Shown in pieces: positions 11,067-22,802 of a stretch of 64,000 nt of DNA (positions are counted from its first letter, which is position 1; each line of letters begins with the position of its first letter). Where the stretch lies: positions 57,571,888 to 57,635,887 of the forward strand of contig NC_037686.1 of assembly GCF_003255815.1 (NCBI RefSeq). The letters run 5' to 3'. The stretch is from Theropithecus gelada (Eukaryota > Chordata > Mammalia > Primates > Cercopithecidae). A model generated the notes under the pieces. That model made no database searches, was not told the DNA's origin, and saw only the letters and a list, made by a program, of their open reading frames with translations. The position numbers and the translations under genes were made by a program.

Positions 11067-11195
11067 TTGGTTTTCAAAGAAGAAACTAGGTGCTATGGCT
11101 TCCAAGTTAGGCACTAAAGCCCAAGAGGATAAGGGTATAATTGGTAAAACCTCCTGTGACTTCTTTGTATCTAGTTCTTCAATAGCAAAGTGGAG

Positions 11196-11310
11196 CTAAA
11201 AATATATATATATATAAAATTATGTATAATATAATTTTATATTATGTAAAAATTTTATATAATAAAATTATATATGCACTTATAAACACTTATACACACA
11301 AACACATATA
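11196..11310. repeat. AT-rich microsatellite with CA end
   Basis: (TA)n followed by impure ATATAATTTTATATTA-type palindromic sequence and an ACACTTATACACACA end. Confidence 0.8.
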
Positions 11311-12082
11311 CACTATTAGGAACATATTGCTATTATTTGGAGAATTTACTAGCTTTCTTTAGCTAAAAATACCTTGGTACCAGAAAAGTTAAGCTTAGCA
11401 CTAACATTTCCAACTCAAACTTTTTCTTATACCCTTCAATCCCTTTGCATATTAAAACCTGGGATATATCAAAACCTTCATGCCACCTCTAAGTAGAATG
11501 TAAGATAGCTATTACAAACTCGAGTTTTAGTCCATTTAAGGATTTAATGATCTGTCAGAAACTTAAATTGACTTAAATTTGTGGAGAAAATATATGTGAA
11601 GTGAAATCTGTGAATATGTGAATAGATCAGATCCCAAAGCAGCCAGGGCTTCGGCTTTCTCCTTACTTGTAAGTCTTCCATGGATGTTAGCCTGGACTAG
11701 GCTCCCACGCTCTTTCTTCTCATCCTTGCCCTACTCTGCCATGAGAGAGCGTGCCAATGTGCCTCTAGGGCTGCTAAGTTTTCCCACTTAAAGCTATTCA
11801 GTGTTTCCTCATGTCTTAAGGAATGCGGTTCATTGACAAGTAACTGATTGCTAGTTTCTCCATCAGCTATTAAATGTGCAACCTTAGGGAAAGAACTTGA
11901 ATTCTTGTGGTCTAGTTTGGAGTTCTTTTTTTTGTTTATAAAAAAAGCTGTTAGCAAATTAGTACCAATCTACCTTTCCCTGCCTAAAGGAATGGTAGCT
12001 CTTTACATGAAACTGTGGTGAAGCTCAATTGTTTATTTACTATTTATTTTTCAACACATTTTAAACTTTCTTAGATATGTTT
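11311..12082. other. Unassigned sequence
   Basis: No gene or repeat was recognised. An 86-codon minus-strand open frame (11697-11957) has no recognisable domain. Confidence 0.4.
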
Positions 12083-12084
12083 GC

Positions 12085-12117
<33 letters not shown>

Positions 12118-12118
12118 C
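12083..12118. repeat. (GT)n(GC)n alternating purine-pyrimidine tract
   Basis: About 36 bp of strict alternation: GCGTGTG... followed by GCGCGCGC. This is a classic Z-DNA-prone composition and a length-variable microsatellite. Confidence 0.9.
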
Positions 12119-12611
12119 TTGGCCCTTTGCCTACAAAACTTTATTTTCTATCACTGAATTGTATTTACTCCTCAAGAACAGGGGTACTCTTCCCTCTCGT
12201 ATGAGGTTTTTTCTCACACCCCCAGTGAAAGGAATGTCCTGCCTTCTGAATAACACTCTTAGCATATATGCGCGACTCATAATATAATGTTTTATTCTAG
12301 TAGATAGATACTCTTTAAAATAATAAAAGGAATGCTTTGTGTAAATTTTACCTAATCGCTAAAAAATTGGAATGCAGAGAAATAATTAGTAGAGCCCTTA
12401 AATATCTAAATTCCATTATTTAGAAAGAATTGTCATTAAGCCGTCATTAAGATAACACCATTGTTGATACACACACACAAACACATACGTTTATAAACAA
12501 AAAAAGGAGACAAAGGGATCATAAGATATACATATGTGCATTTGTAGATAAGAGTTTACTAAAATGAAATCATACTCTTAAGATTTAACAGTAATCTATT
12601 TCCATTTTCAT

Positions 12612-12711
12612 TTTTTTTGAAAGACATAGAGTCTCTCTGTATTGCCACGGCTGGACACAAACTCCAGGGTTCAATCAATCTTTTCACCTCAGCCTCACTA
12701 GCAGCTCAGTT
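12612..12711 (-). mobile_element. Alu monomer-like fragment (FLAM/AluJ left arm)
   Basis: Antisense Alu landmarks appear in degraded form: GACATAGAGTCTCTCTGTAT TGCC, GGCTGG, AACTCCAGGGTTCAATCAAT, TTCACCTCAGCCTCACTAGC AGCT. Only about 100 bp is present, so it is a free left monomer or an old truncated Alu. Confidence 0.65.
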
Positions 12712-15700
12712 TTATTTTACTTAAGCAAAAAGAAATGAAAATGGGGCAAAGCAAATTGCTAAAATTATGATAAAGTCTTCTTCACGAAATAAAGTTATTA
12801 CTTCACTTAAATTCTTCACTTAAATTCCACTTAAGAAAAATCATTTACTAAATGGATTCAGAGCATGTTGTCATTCATGACATGGGTGTTTTGATTTTAG
12901 ACCTTGTGGATTGTCTGCCAATATGAAATAGGAGAAAGGATTGCACTTACACTTTCTCCCCTTTCCCTACCCTGACTTCTCAATTTTGTTTTTCATTGAC
13001 TATTTTATATAGCTAAGTTCAATAATATTTATACAGATTTCTGTGAGAAATATACTCAAGCATGTATCTAACAGTTCTTAGTAGCAGTTCTGTGTTTAAA
13101 TAGATGTACATTATTCACATTTTTCTACATCTTCATTGACGGTCTTGTTCCCATTGTAACTTTCTGCATGCTTTGTTTCTATTGCCTAGAAAATTACATC
13201 CCCATATGGTTAATGTAGCTAATTTTTCAGGTCTCACATCAAATATCAAATCCTACAGAAAGCAAAAGTCCTAAAGTAGATAGCCTTAGTTAATCTAAAA
13301 TATAATAAATAAATCAAGCATTGTCAAGTTATTTAACAATAAAAAATTCTCATTTTATATTTTAGAGTAATAGTTATTAGTTTTTAAAAGAAAAAGGAGA
13401 ATGCAGTTACTTAAAAAACCTAAAGTACCAATGTATTTGGAGGGAGAAAACAGTACTTCTGTGTTTGCAAGACAGAGATCATGAAGAAGAGATAAATTCA
13501 GGAAGTAGTTAAATGTCAGATCACACATATGCTTAAAAGCCGAGGTGAAAGCGTTGGGTTTAAGTTTTGGAAGGGCATCGATCTCATTAGAGCTGTAGGT
13601 AAAGAACTCATAGGTTATTGTTTAGATATTGTTCACAAACAAAAAGTGAGTAGGGGATAAAAATGAGCAGGATGTTAAATTTTGTATTTTAATTTAATTA
13701 AATTTAACAGGAGAATGTTTCAAAACTAACATGATTCCATATTATAAATAAATGCATTCATTTTTAGAGTTTAACATCTATTGGACAAATCAAGGTGTCT
13801 GAAGTTACTAAATTACTTTGGCAAATGCATGAGAGACTTAAAGACCTGTCTGCAGACAAATTATTGTAGCAGCAGTTTGCAGCAGTAGTTAAAAACAGTC
13901 GCTCAGGGACCAGGTGATAGCTCTGATATTTCCAGAACTCGGAAAAAAAAAAAAAAAAAAAAGAGGATTTGTGGAGGGGAGACAGAGGCTTCCAAAACAG
14001 AAAAACTTTCCCCCTGTCTCTGTCCCTCTAGCTTGTGCAGAATAATGTTTGATTAAGTTGACACAAAATAGGTAAGCATGGGGATTCAGAAGCTGCCTCA
14101 GTGCAAATTCTACGTAAAATACTGTAAGGCTGAGAGACCTGGGTTCTGAGATAAACCCAAAAAGTTCATCTGAATGTATTCTTTCCAATTACATGTATAT
14201 TGCAGAGTTCTTGTCTGCAATAGGTTTTTAGTAAACCCTATTATTTATCATTTTTCTTTGTAGTGTTTGTAAATGCTGATCAAATTCCTTTCTTACACTG
14301 AGCTGTCATTACCATGTGTATGTTTTTATTTTGTTTGAAAAGACTGTGTGGCTTTGTAAATACATGCAGAAAATCTAGACTCACAGTCAACAAAATCCAT
14401 CACGATTATAAGAAAATTGAAGACAGAAACTTACTTATATAATATTTTTATTCCACTAAATGACCTGTTACTAAATTGTTGAAATAATTAAATTAATACA
14501 TTTAAATATTTGCATTCTCATTTTAAAAATACCAAAATACCCATGTACTAAACCTAGCAGAACATGCTTCCAAGAGTACCTTCATATTTTAAATGATTTG
14601 GAAGAACAATTATTTGTCAACAAATTATGAGAATGAACAGGAATGATAATAAAGTGAGAAGATGAATTAATTTTCTTAATTTACATGCCTTATGAATTTT
14701 ACATATCCACTAAATGGAGACTTGTGTTGAGTATGTCAGAAACGGTTCCAAGGGAGGAAATGTTTTTGTAATACACACACACATGCATAAACACACACAG
14801 ACACACTCACACATCTGTATTCAAAGTCTTATACCCATGAACTCTTAAATCAAATTCAGCTAAAGTTTTAGATAAGTGAGAAGTTAAACTATCACTTATT
14901 TTTAAATAATAATGATTAAAATAAAAATGTATAGAAACACATGTTATAAGCTTGTAATTTTGTTAAAATATTTGTTCTAGAAAAATCTCAAGTTTTTAAA
15001 TAAAGATGTTAGTTTTATAATTCATCATCAGTTGTGGAAGCACAGAGGTGTTCACTGTATGACATTACATTCCAGACTGGTTATCACATTTATTGTCTTT
15101 GAACACTTATGACTTGCAGACCTTTGGTAGATCTTATTACTATATAATTTGGGAAAAATACTGAATACAAATGGTAACTATGGCGTCCAGTCAATTCACA
15201 AAAACTTATGATTTTGCTTATTTTTAAATTTAATGTACTTATAATATACATATAGACTATACGTTATGTAAGTGTACATATGCAGAATACATTCTCAGTT
15301 TGCTTAATTTTTAAACCTATGCTTTTCTTTGTGTTTAAGGGATGGGTGGGGGTGTTAAAATCTCATCTGATGGTTTTCTTTCTTCCTATTTCTTCTACAG
15401 AGAACCTAAAATGCCTTATATTATCCCACTATGGAAACCATTTAAAATTATTTACTCCAAACTGAATTAAAATACACAGGCAATTGATCTCATTTTTTAA
15501 GGGGAAATTAGTTTGACTGACCCTCTTCATCTTAGAAAGTCATCCAGGCTAGTTTAGCAAACCCCTATCTTTTATAAGTAAATATTAATGAATTCATGGT
15601 TTTTGAGGTGTGATTAACTTATGTCAAGTATATTCTGACCTTTAGCTACAGATTCTCCCATAAAACTTTGTTAAGGTTTTAGTTGCTTTGAAATGATTCA

Positions 15701-16379
15701 GCATGGGACCTGGTCCTGCTGTATGTCTCTTAACCTCCTAATAGATACTCCTGTCTACAAGATTGATTTTTTTTCCAAAAGTTATGCCACACTTATACCT
15801 GCAAAATACAGGTGTTTGCAGAGGAATGGCTGATATTTGTCAAGAATCTTGCCTTTTGTTTACTCCTGTTTGATTTTGGCCAGAGCAATAATTCATTTTC
15901 TGATAATGTACTTTTATAAATGTTACATTTTCATTATATATTAAAACTTTACAATGAGTGCTTGTCTCAAAACCTTAACATAGGATAGCCTATGTTATTT
16001 AATGGGAAGACTCTAAGATAAAACTATTATCTTTTTTTTTTTTTTTGCTGAACTATATTAGATGAGGAAAAAGAAGAGAAATAATAAATATAGTGTTTGC
16101 CTCATAATAATCACCAGGCTAAATGCTACGTATATTTATCTAATTTGTATTTTTCTATAAATTACTGTCAATGCGCATTAAATGACATTTAAGTTTTAAA
16201 AATTATATCCATTTACTTGGACATTGGACCTGAAAATTTTCAAATGTTACAATTTTTAAAAGTTAAAGAAATGAGAACCCCCTATAAGTGAGGCAAGTTA
16301 TATATTTTTTCTTAAATTTCAACAGCAAATGAATTATTTTTTTTAGTTCGTGTACCTTTGTCTAAAAATAAAAGATGTT
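12712..16379. other. Long AT-rich stretch without recognised genes
   Basis: No gene was seen. A run of 20 A at 13943-13962 has no recognisable retroposed body. An impure CA tract lies at 14775-14813 and a 15-T run at 16032-16046. A weak L2-like block (GTCTCACATCAAATATCAAA) lies near 13230. The open frames here are under 100 codons and lack recognisable domains. Confidence 0.4.
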
Positions 16380-16620
16380 AATTGCCTCTGTAAACTGAAG
16401 ATCACCTCTAGCATTTATAAACAGGTACCAGTCCCACAGGTTTGCTGATAAAGGCCCATGCAGATCAGGCCAACCGTTAACAGCCCCTGGCTCCTACTCA
16501 ACCCTGGGTCTAATCGGCTGGTTTAGTTTGGCATTGAGGATTGCTGTGTTCACAGAGAGAGGCTTTATTTTCCCATAAACAAAAAGGATAGAAAGGAAGA
16601 CCTCAAGAAGAAGACTTATA
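16380..16620. other. Repeat-free block, candidate conserved noncoding element
   Basis: It is more complex and less AT-rich than its neighbours, with no named repeat. It contains forkhead-like sites (TATAAACAGG near 16416, CATAAACAAA near 16576), a GTTAAC site and a GATAAAG site. Regulatory function is inference only. Confidence 0.22.
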
Positions 16621-17580
16621 AAATTGGTGGTGCTCCTAAAGAAAAACACATTTCTTCTCTGACTGGGTGCTTGCTGTGCTAGAAAAAAATCAGCCTACTC
16701 TGATGTAGCTTCTGCAAATGTATTAAATGAAAGTTTTCTTAGACAAGTGGTCTGAGTCCTCAGACTATTAATACTGCCCCTTTAGTCCTCTCCAGTGCTG
16801 TAGAGAATAGGTAGATAACTTATTCCCCTTAAGATTGGGAGGTAGATCTGAATGTAGATATCTGCATGCATGCATTTTTGGCCTGGACATTTTTGAGAGG
16901 AGGAAACATATTGGAGTACTGTGGAACAATACTCTAGGACGCTGTGGTGGCTTGAAGATAAGGATAACCCCTAGATTGTCTCTTCTATTTGCATTGCTCT
17001 CTGCTGAGGCTGATGAAACTGGTGTCCATGAATTCAAAGAAGGGGATAGAGAGAACAAAGAGATTGGCAGTGAGAATGGGTGGAGTTCTCTTTCTAGGTG
17101 GCCAACAGCTAAGAAAATCAATGGACAACTTGAGTAGGGTTGGAAGAAGGGCTAGGAAAAACATTGCTCTTCAGTGTTAGAAAAGCTTGTAATGGGAATG
17201 GAGTCCATGTTTATCTTTACCCTAAAAGTATCCATTATATCATTAACACAAAAGATCACCATATCCTGAGATGCTAGCTGAAAATAGATGGAACTAGACA
17301 AAAGCAAAAAAGAAATACCCCCAAAACTGACAAGTCTTTTCTAATCTTCCCCTGTGCTCCCACAGAGGAAGTTAGCATCTAGGAGAAGAAAGGAGAATAC
17401 CACATTTCAGATTTGAGTAAAATTCTCACCCCATCTCCATGCCCCCCAACAGCAAGCCATCAATAACACACCCCCATTCCGTGCTTGAAAGAGAAGGGGG
17501 AAAGGAGAAGGAAATGTTAAAATAGGATTAAAAACAAAATTTTAGAAAGAAAGTATTTTCATCTTTAGCATCATTTTGTA
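16621..17580. other. Unassigned sequence
   Basis: No gene or repeat family was recognised. Overlapping open frames on both strands (16768-17121 minus, 16835-17137 plus) overlap one another and show no recognisable domain, as expected for chance frames. Confidence 0.4.
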
Positions 17581-17985
17581 TTGAATATCTGGAATAGTAC
17601 TTTTGCTGAAAACAATTTAAAAGCTAAAGAAAATATTAAAAAGAATAGCTCCTTCAAACTAGAAAGAAAAGTAAGAATTCTAAAGAGACCAAAGCATGGA
17701 CCCTGGAAACTGAATGAAGACTACAGTGGGCTTTTATCATTTATACGCCGACCACAGATGTATTTTGGTCTGCATTCTGTGACCATCCATGGCACAGGGA
17801 AAGGAGACAATGCCTTAGAAACTGCCCAAGGCAGTAAGTCTAAAAGAAAAAAAAAATCTAAGAAGCTGAGAGGCCAAAGGTTAAATCAGACTACAGCTAC
17901 CTCCTATCCCTCAAAAAAATGTTACCAGATAACATTAAAAAACAATTACCAAGAAAAAAACCCTCCAAAATGTACACCATACATA
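17581..17985 (+). other. Open stretch of unknown nature, probably not a gene
   Basis: A 137-codon open frame begins at TTG, not ATG, and runs into the Tigger1 at 17986, ending at 17994. The product would be basic, with a lysine-rich run and a short RILKRPK segment that faintly recalls the ILKRP signature of SUZ domains. I see no intron-exon structure, poly(A) tail or Kozak context. It may be a fragment of a retroposed mRNA or chance. No function is assigned. Confidence 0.2.
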
Positions 17986-18063
17986 CCCATGTAAGACTCC
18001 CATATAAGACTCCAAACTGCCCATATAAGATGAACTGCCCATGTAAGACTCCAAACTGAACTG
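17986..18063 (+). repeat. Minisatellite of four Tigger1-derived units
   Basis: Four units begin CCCATRTAAGA, at 17986, 17999, 18020 and 18038. They vary from 13 to 26 bp and mostly end CCAAACTG or GAACTG. The single-copy equivalent in the other Tigger1 (minus strand near 39760-39740) shows this is an expansion within the transposon's 5' UTR. Confidence 0.8.
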
Positions 18064-18365
18064 ATAAGTGTGCTCTGACTACTCCAGTGACTGGTCATCA
18101 TCATACTCTTTTCTCTCCCCTTCTCCTCAGGCCTCTTTATTTATTGAGTTACAACAATATTGAAATTAGGCCAAACGGTAACCCTAAAATGACTTCTAAG
18201 TGTTCAAGTGAAAGGAGGAGTCACATGTCTGTCACTGTAACTCGAAAAGGAATGAATAAGCTTCATGAGGAAGGCATGTCAAAAGATTTTCAATTCAGAT
18301 GAAATAACTTTGTATTAAAAAAAAAAAAAGATGCCATCTAAGACTTGCATGGCTAGAGAGGAGCA

Positions 18366-19670
18366 ATGAATGCTGGCTTTAAAGCTTCAACGGAGAGGCT
18401 AACTCTCTTCTTAGAGGTTAATGCAGCTGGTGACCTTAAGTTGAAGGCAATAATCAATTACCATTCTGAAAATTATAGGCCTTTAAGAATGATGCTAAAT
18501 TTACTCTGCCTGTGCTTTATAAATGAAACACAAAGCCTGGGTGACAGCACATCTGTTTACAGCATGGTTTATTAATTATTTTATATCCACTGTCGAGATC
18601 TACTCCTCAGGGAAAAATATTTCATTCAAAATATTATTGCTCATTAACAATGCACTTAGTCACCCAAGAACTCTAATGGAGAAGTTCGAGGAGACTAATG
18701 TTGTTTTCACTGTTGCTAACACACCATCTATTCTGCAGCCAACAAATAAATGAGTAATTTTGACTTTCAAGTCATGTTAGTTAAAGAAAACATTTCATAA
18801 GGTCATAGCTGCCATAGATGGTGATTCTTCTGATGGATTTGGGAAACGTAAACTGAAAACCTGAAAATTTCACCATTCTAGATGCCATTAAGACCATTCA
18901 TAATTCACGGGAAGGGCCAAAATGTAATCATGAAAAGGAGTTTGGGGCCAGGTGGGGTGGCTCACCCCTGTAATCTCAGCACTTTGGTAGGCCGTGTCGG
19001 GCAAATCAATTGAAGTAGGGAGTTAGAGACCAGCCAGACCAACATGGAAAGAAACACCGTCTCTTCTAAAAATACAAAATTAGCTGGGCCTGTTGGTGTG
19101 TGCCTATAATCCCTGCTACTCGGGAGGCTGAGGCAGGAGAGGCAGGAGAATTGCTTGAACCCTGGGAGGCGGAGGTCGTGGTGAGCCAAGATCGGACCAT
19201 TGCACTCCAGCCTAGGTGACAAGAGCAAAACTCTGTCTCAAAAAAAAAAAAAAAAAAAAAAAAAAGGAAGGAATTTGGAAGAAGTTTATTCCAACCCACA
19301 TAGATTACTTTGAGAGTTCAAGACTTTGATGGAAGAAGTAACTACAGATATGGTAGAAATAACAAGATAATTAGAATTAGAAGTGAAGTCTGATGATGTT
19401 ACTGAATTACTGCAATTACGTGATAAAAGTTGAATGGATGAGAAGTTGCTTTTTAGGAGGGAGCAAACAAAGTGGTTTCTTCAGATAGAATCTACTCCTG
19501 GTGATGATGCTGTGAACATTGTTGAAATGACAACAAAGGATTTAGAATATTCGATAAATGTAATTGATGAAACAATGGCAGGTTTTGAGATGACTGACTC
19601 CAGTGTTTCTTTATGCAACCCCTCAAGCATTTATCCTTTGAGTTGCAAACAATCCAATTACACTCTTTAA
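18366..19670 (+). pseudogene. Tigger1 transposase remnant
   Basis: Three open pieces (18366-18575, 18523-18753 in a shifted frame, 19434-19670 after the Alu) encode fragments of a pogo-type DDE transposase. The FKILLLINNALSHP piece corresponds to the second catalytic Asp region, but the residue preceding NA is Asn where the family has Asp. Frameshifts, stops and the Alu make it non-functional. The same segments occur in better order at 37620-38481 on the minus strand. Confidence 0.8.
18946..19265 (+). mobile_element. AluS inside Tigger1
   Basis: A full-length dimeric Alu with box-like start GGCCAGGTGGGGTGGCTCAC and a ~25-A tail. It has an internal 10-bp duplication (AGGCAGGAG repeated near 19130-19150) and scattered substitutions. 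The flanks share AAAGGARTTTGG (18934-18945 and about 19264-19279), the probable target duplication. Confidence 0.9.
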
Positions 19671-20637
19671 GTTATTTTTAAATGAACAATTAAATTATAA
19701 CTGACTACAGTCACCCGGTTGTGCTCTCAAATAGTAGGTCTTATTCATTATTTCTAATTATTTTTGAAATTCTCCTTGTGGATGAAAGACCATTTAACAG
19801 CGTCGCATGCTGAAGAGAAATCTTTTGTAAAAGAGTTACTCAGTACAGTAAGCTTTGCTGTCTTATTTTAAGAAATTGCCATAGCCACCCCAAACCTTCA
19901 GTAACCACAAACCTGATCAGTCAGCAGCTGTCACCACGGAGGCAAAAGTCTCCACAAGCAAAAATATTATGATTCGCTGAAGGCTCAGAGGAATGTTAGC
20001 TTTCTAAGCAGTATTTTCAAATTAATGTATGTATGTTGGTAGTTTACACATAATGCTATTGCACATGTATAAACTACAGCTTAATGTAAACATGACTTTT
20101 ACATGCACTGGGAAACCAAAAAAAATGTGTGTGACTTACTTTATTGTGATATTTGCTTTATTGTGGTGACCTGGAAGTAAACCCATCATATCTTTGGGTT
20201 ATGCCTGTATATGACCATAAGTTAAAGTGTACCCAAGAAGAAAAAAATATTGCTGAAGATAAAAGGCAACAGGATAAATAAAATAAAAGGATCAATCTGT
20301 CAGGTAATCATAAGGATTCTAAATGTGTATGTACCAAGTAAGCAGACCTCAAAATAAATAAAGCAAAAACAGATGTGATTGAATGGATAAGTAGAGAAGT
20401 CCACAATCATAACTGGGGATTTTTGTTCTCTGCAACTCATAACTAATAGAACTACTAGAAAGTAAAATGGCAAGTATCTAGAGGATATGAGCAACACCAC
20501 GAAAATCTAATCAACATTTATAGAAACTCCACCTAAAAATAACAGAATATGCTTTTTGTTTTCATGTACCCATGGGATATTCCAAAAGGCATCTTGGATC
20601 CAAAAAACTAACCCTCAATAAATTTAAAGTAATTTAA

Positions 20638-20735
20638 ATCATACATGTTATTTTATCTGATCATAATTAAGTTATATTTGAAACCATGCTTTAAAGTATC
20701 ATTTAATTATGGTCAGATAATATAACATGTATGAT
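20638..20735. repeat. 33-bp near-perfect hairpin inside the L1M ORF2
   Basis: The left arm 20638-20670 and right arm 20703-20735 are reverse complements with 2 mismatches in 33, around a 32-bp loop. The left arm sits where L1 ORF2 sequence is expected; the right arm and loop are extra. This looks like a local inverted (snap-back) duplication, not L1 structure. Confidence 0.88.
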
Positions 20736-21670
20736 CTATAACAGAAATAAAACGAGAATCTCCATGCACTTAGAAATTAAATTATGCACTTCCAAATAAT
20801 CTGTATGCCAAAGACAAATCCTTAACTAAAATCTTTAAAAAGTGACAAAACTGAATGAAAATACAACATATCAAAATATGTGTGAGATGGCTATAGTAGT
20901 GTTGAGAAAAAAAGAATTATGCCATAGCATCAAATGCTCATATTGTTTAAGAGGAATATTTAAAATAAAAAAATCTAAGTTTCTAGATCAAGAAACTAGA
21001 AAAAGAAAAGCAAAATCCCAAAGAACAGAAGTAAAGGAACAATTTATAAGAACAATTTTCAATGAAACTGAAAACAGAAGAAAATTAATAAAACAAAATT
21101 CTGTTCTTCAGAATAATACATAAAATTTATATAACTGCAGAAAGACTGAAACATTAAAGAAAAGGAAAAAGAACTATATCCCTGATATCAAGGATCAAAT
21201 AGGAATATCACTACAGATCTTACAATCATTAAAGAAATAATAAGGGACTACTATGAGCAAATTCTTGTTCATAAATAAAACATCTTAGAACGAATGAATC
21301 AATTTCATGAAAACCACAAGTTACCACAATGAAACTAAGATAAAGTAGATAATCCTATTAGGCCTATAACTATTGAAGAAATTAGATTCATAATTTAAAA
21401 GCCCTCAAAAAAGAAATCTCTAGGCTGAGGTGCCTTCACTTGGGAATCTTTTAAACATGTAAAAAATAAGAACATCAATTTTACATAATCTCTTACAGAA
21501 AATAAAAGAGGAGGAAACACTTCCAAACTCTGTTTATGAGGCGGCAACTATTGTGATCTGATCAAACAGACAGTGTTAAAAAAAAGACAAACCAAAACAC
21601 ACGATAAAACTCTATAGGCTACTTTCTCTCATTAACTGATAATGAAAACAAACAAAAAAATGCTTTAAGT

Positions 21671-21782
21671 CTGGGAGCTGTGGCTTACGCCTGTGATACC
21701 AACACTTTGGAAGGCCGAGGCAGGAGAATTGCTTGAGCACAGAGTTAATCAGCATGGGCAACAGAGCAAGACCCTGTCTCTA

Positions 21783-21822
<40 letters not shown>

Positions 21823-21985
21823 AGCCGGGGGTTGTGGCTCATGCCTATAGTCCTGGCTCTTTGGAAGGCTGCGGTGGGAGAATCCCCTGATCCTAGGAGT
21901 TCAATGCTGCAGTGAGCTAGGATTCCGCCAGCGCACTCCACCCTGCACTGCACTCCAACAGAGGGAGATGCTGTCCCTTAAATAA
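21671..21985 (+). mobile_element. AluJ inside the L1M
   Basis: An old dimeric Alu: GGAGCTGTGGCTTACGCCTG, ACTTTGGAAGGCCGAGGCAG, then an expanded middle A-run (about 37 A, 21784-21820), and a right arm beginning TTAGCCGGGGGTTGTGGCTC. The 3' arm ends CTGTCCCTTAAATAAAAATA. Confidence 0.88.
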
Positions 21986-22539
21986 AAATAGCAGATTAAA
22001 TCCAGCAACATACAAAAATTATTACACAACATGACTTAGTGTGAAGTATTAGAGGCATGCAAAATTGACTCAATACTTGAATACAGCAAAAGACAAAACA
22101 AACAAAAAAATCATATCACCTGAAGAAAAACTCACTTGTCAAGTTACCACACACATTCCTTTAAAAGCACTAAAAATGTTAAGACTAGAAGTGAATTACT
22201 TTTACTTGATAACAAATGTCTACAAAAAACCTACAGCTAACATCACACCTAATGTTGAAAGTGTGAATGGTTTTACTTCAAGATCATGAACACGGAGAGA
22301 CTGTCTGCCTACAGAACTCTTGTCACTCTTACTTGACGTAGTACTGAAAGTCTAGCCACTGCAATAAGGAAAAAAAAAAAAAAAGCCTACTGATAGGAAA
22401 GAAAAAATGTTTTAAAATCTCAATTTTCAGATGAGTATCTTTATGAAAACTCCCAAGAAACCTACAAAAATCCTCCTACAACAAATAAATGAATTGAACA
22501 TGGTTTTAGGATATCAGATCAAGATGCAAAAAACAACCA

Positions 22540-22802
22540 CACTTTTATTTTTTTATATTTTTATATTATTTATTTCAGCTCACTGTAACCTCCACCTCCC
22601 AATTTCAAACAGTTATCCTGCCTGCCAAATAGCTGAAACTATAGATGTGCACCACCATGCCTGGCTAATTTTTGTACTTTTAGTAGAGATGGAGTGTCAC
22701 CATTTTGGCCAGGCTGGTCTCCAACTCCTGGCCTCGAGTGATATGCCCTCCTCAGCCTCCCAAAGTGCTGGGATTATGGGCATGAACCACCTCACCTGGC
22801 CA
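22540..22802 (-). mobile_element. AluJ, truncated, inside the L1M
   Basis: Antisense Alu: TCAGCTCACTGTAACCTCCA, GCTAATTTTTGTACTTTTAG, CAGCCTCCCAAAGTGCTGGG, ending CACCTCACCTGGCC. The 5'-most ~40 bp on the plus strand is AT-rich (TATTTTTTTATATT), and the right-arm end of the element is missing. Confidence 0.88.

Larger units (their letters stand above)
17986..20207 (+). mobile_element. Tigger1 DNA transposon, 5'-truncated and internally deleted
   Basis: It retains Tigger1 5' sequence (from CCCATGTAAGACTC, through GAAATTAGGCCA), then the start of the transposase frame, and ends with a recognisable terminal inverted repeat (TTTATTGTGGTGACCTGG to TTATGCCTG at 20207) followed by TA. About 0.4 kb of transposase coding sequence is missing at 18278-18286, where the frame jumps to the segment just before the first catalytic Asp region. 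The central and C-terminal transposase parts (for example LLLINNALSHP; NIVEMTTKDLEY) are present but full of stops. An AluS is inserted at 18946-19265. Pogo-class elements use TA target sites. Confidence 0.92.

Noticed and set aside
13943..13962. 20-A run as the tail of a processed pseudogene
   Set aside because: No recognisable mRNA-like or SINE body precedes it and no flanking duplication was seen.
16768..17137. Overlapping ~100-117-codon frames on both strands as a coding locus
   Set aside because: Frames overlap on opposite strands without a recognisable domain or splice structure; this is expected by chance in a less AT-rich patch.
17986..18063. Short regularly spaced repeats as a CRISPR-like array
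   Set aside because: Units are directly adjacent without unique spacers, are variable in length, and derive from Tigger1; the genome is a primate one.
20638..20735. Hairpin as a microRNA precursor
   Set aside because: The stem has a 32-base loop and lies in a decayed L1 as an inverted duplication; nothing indicates processing or expression.
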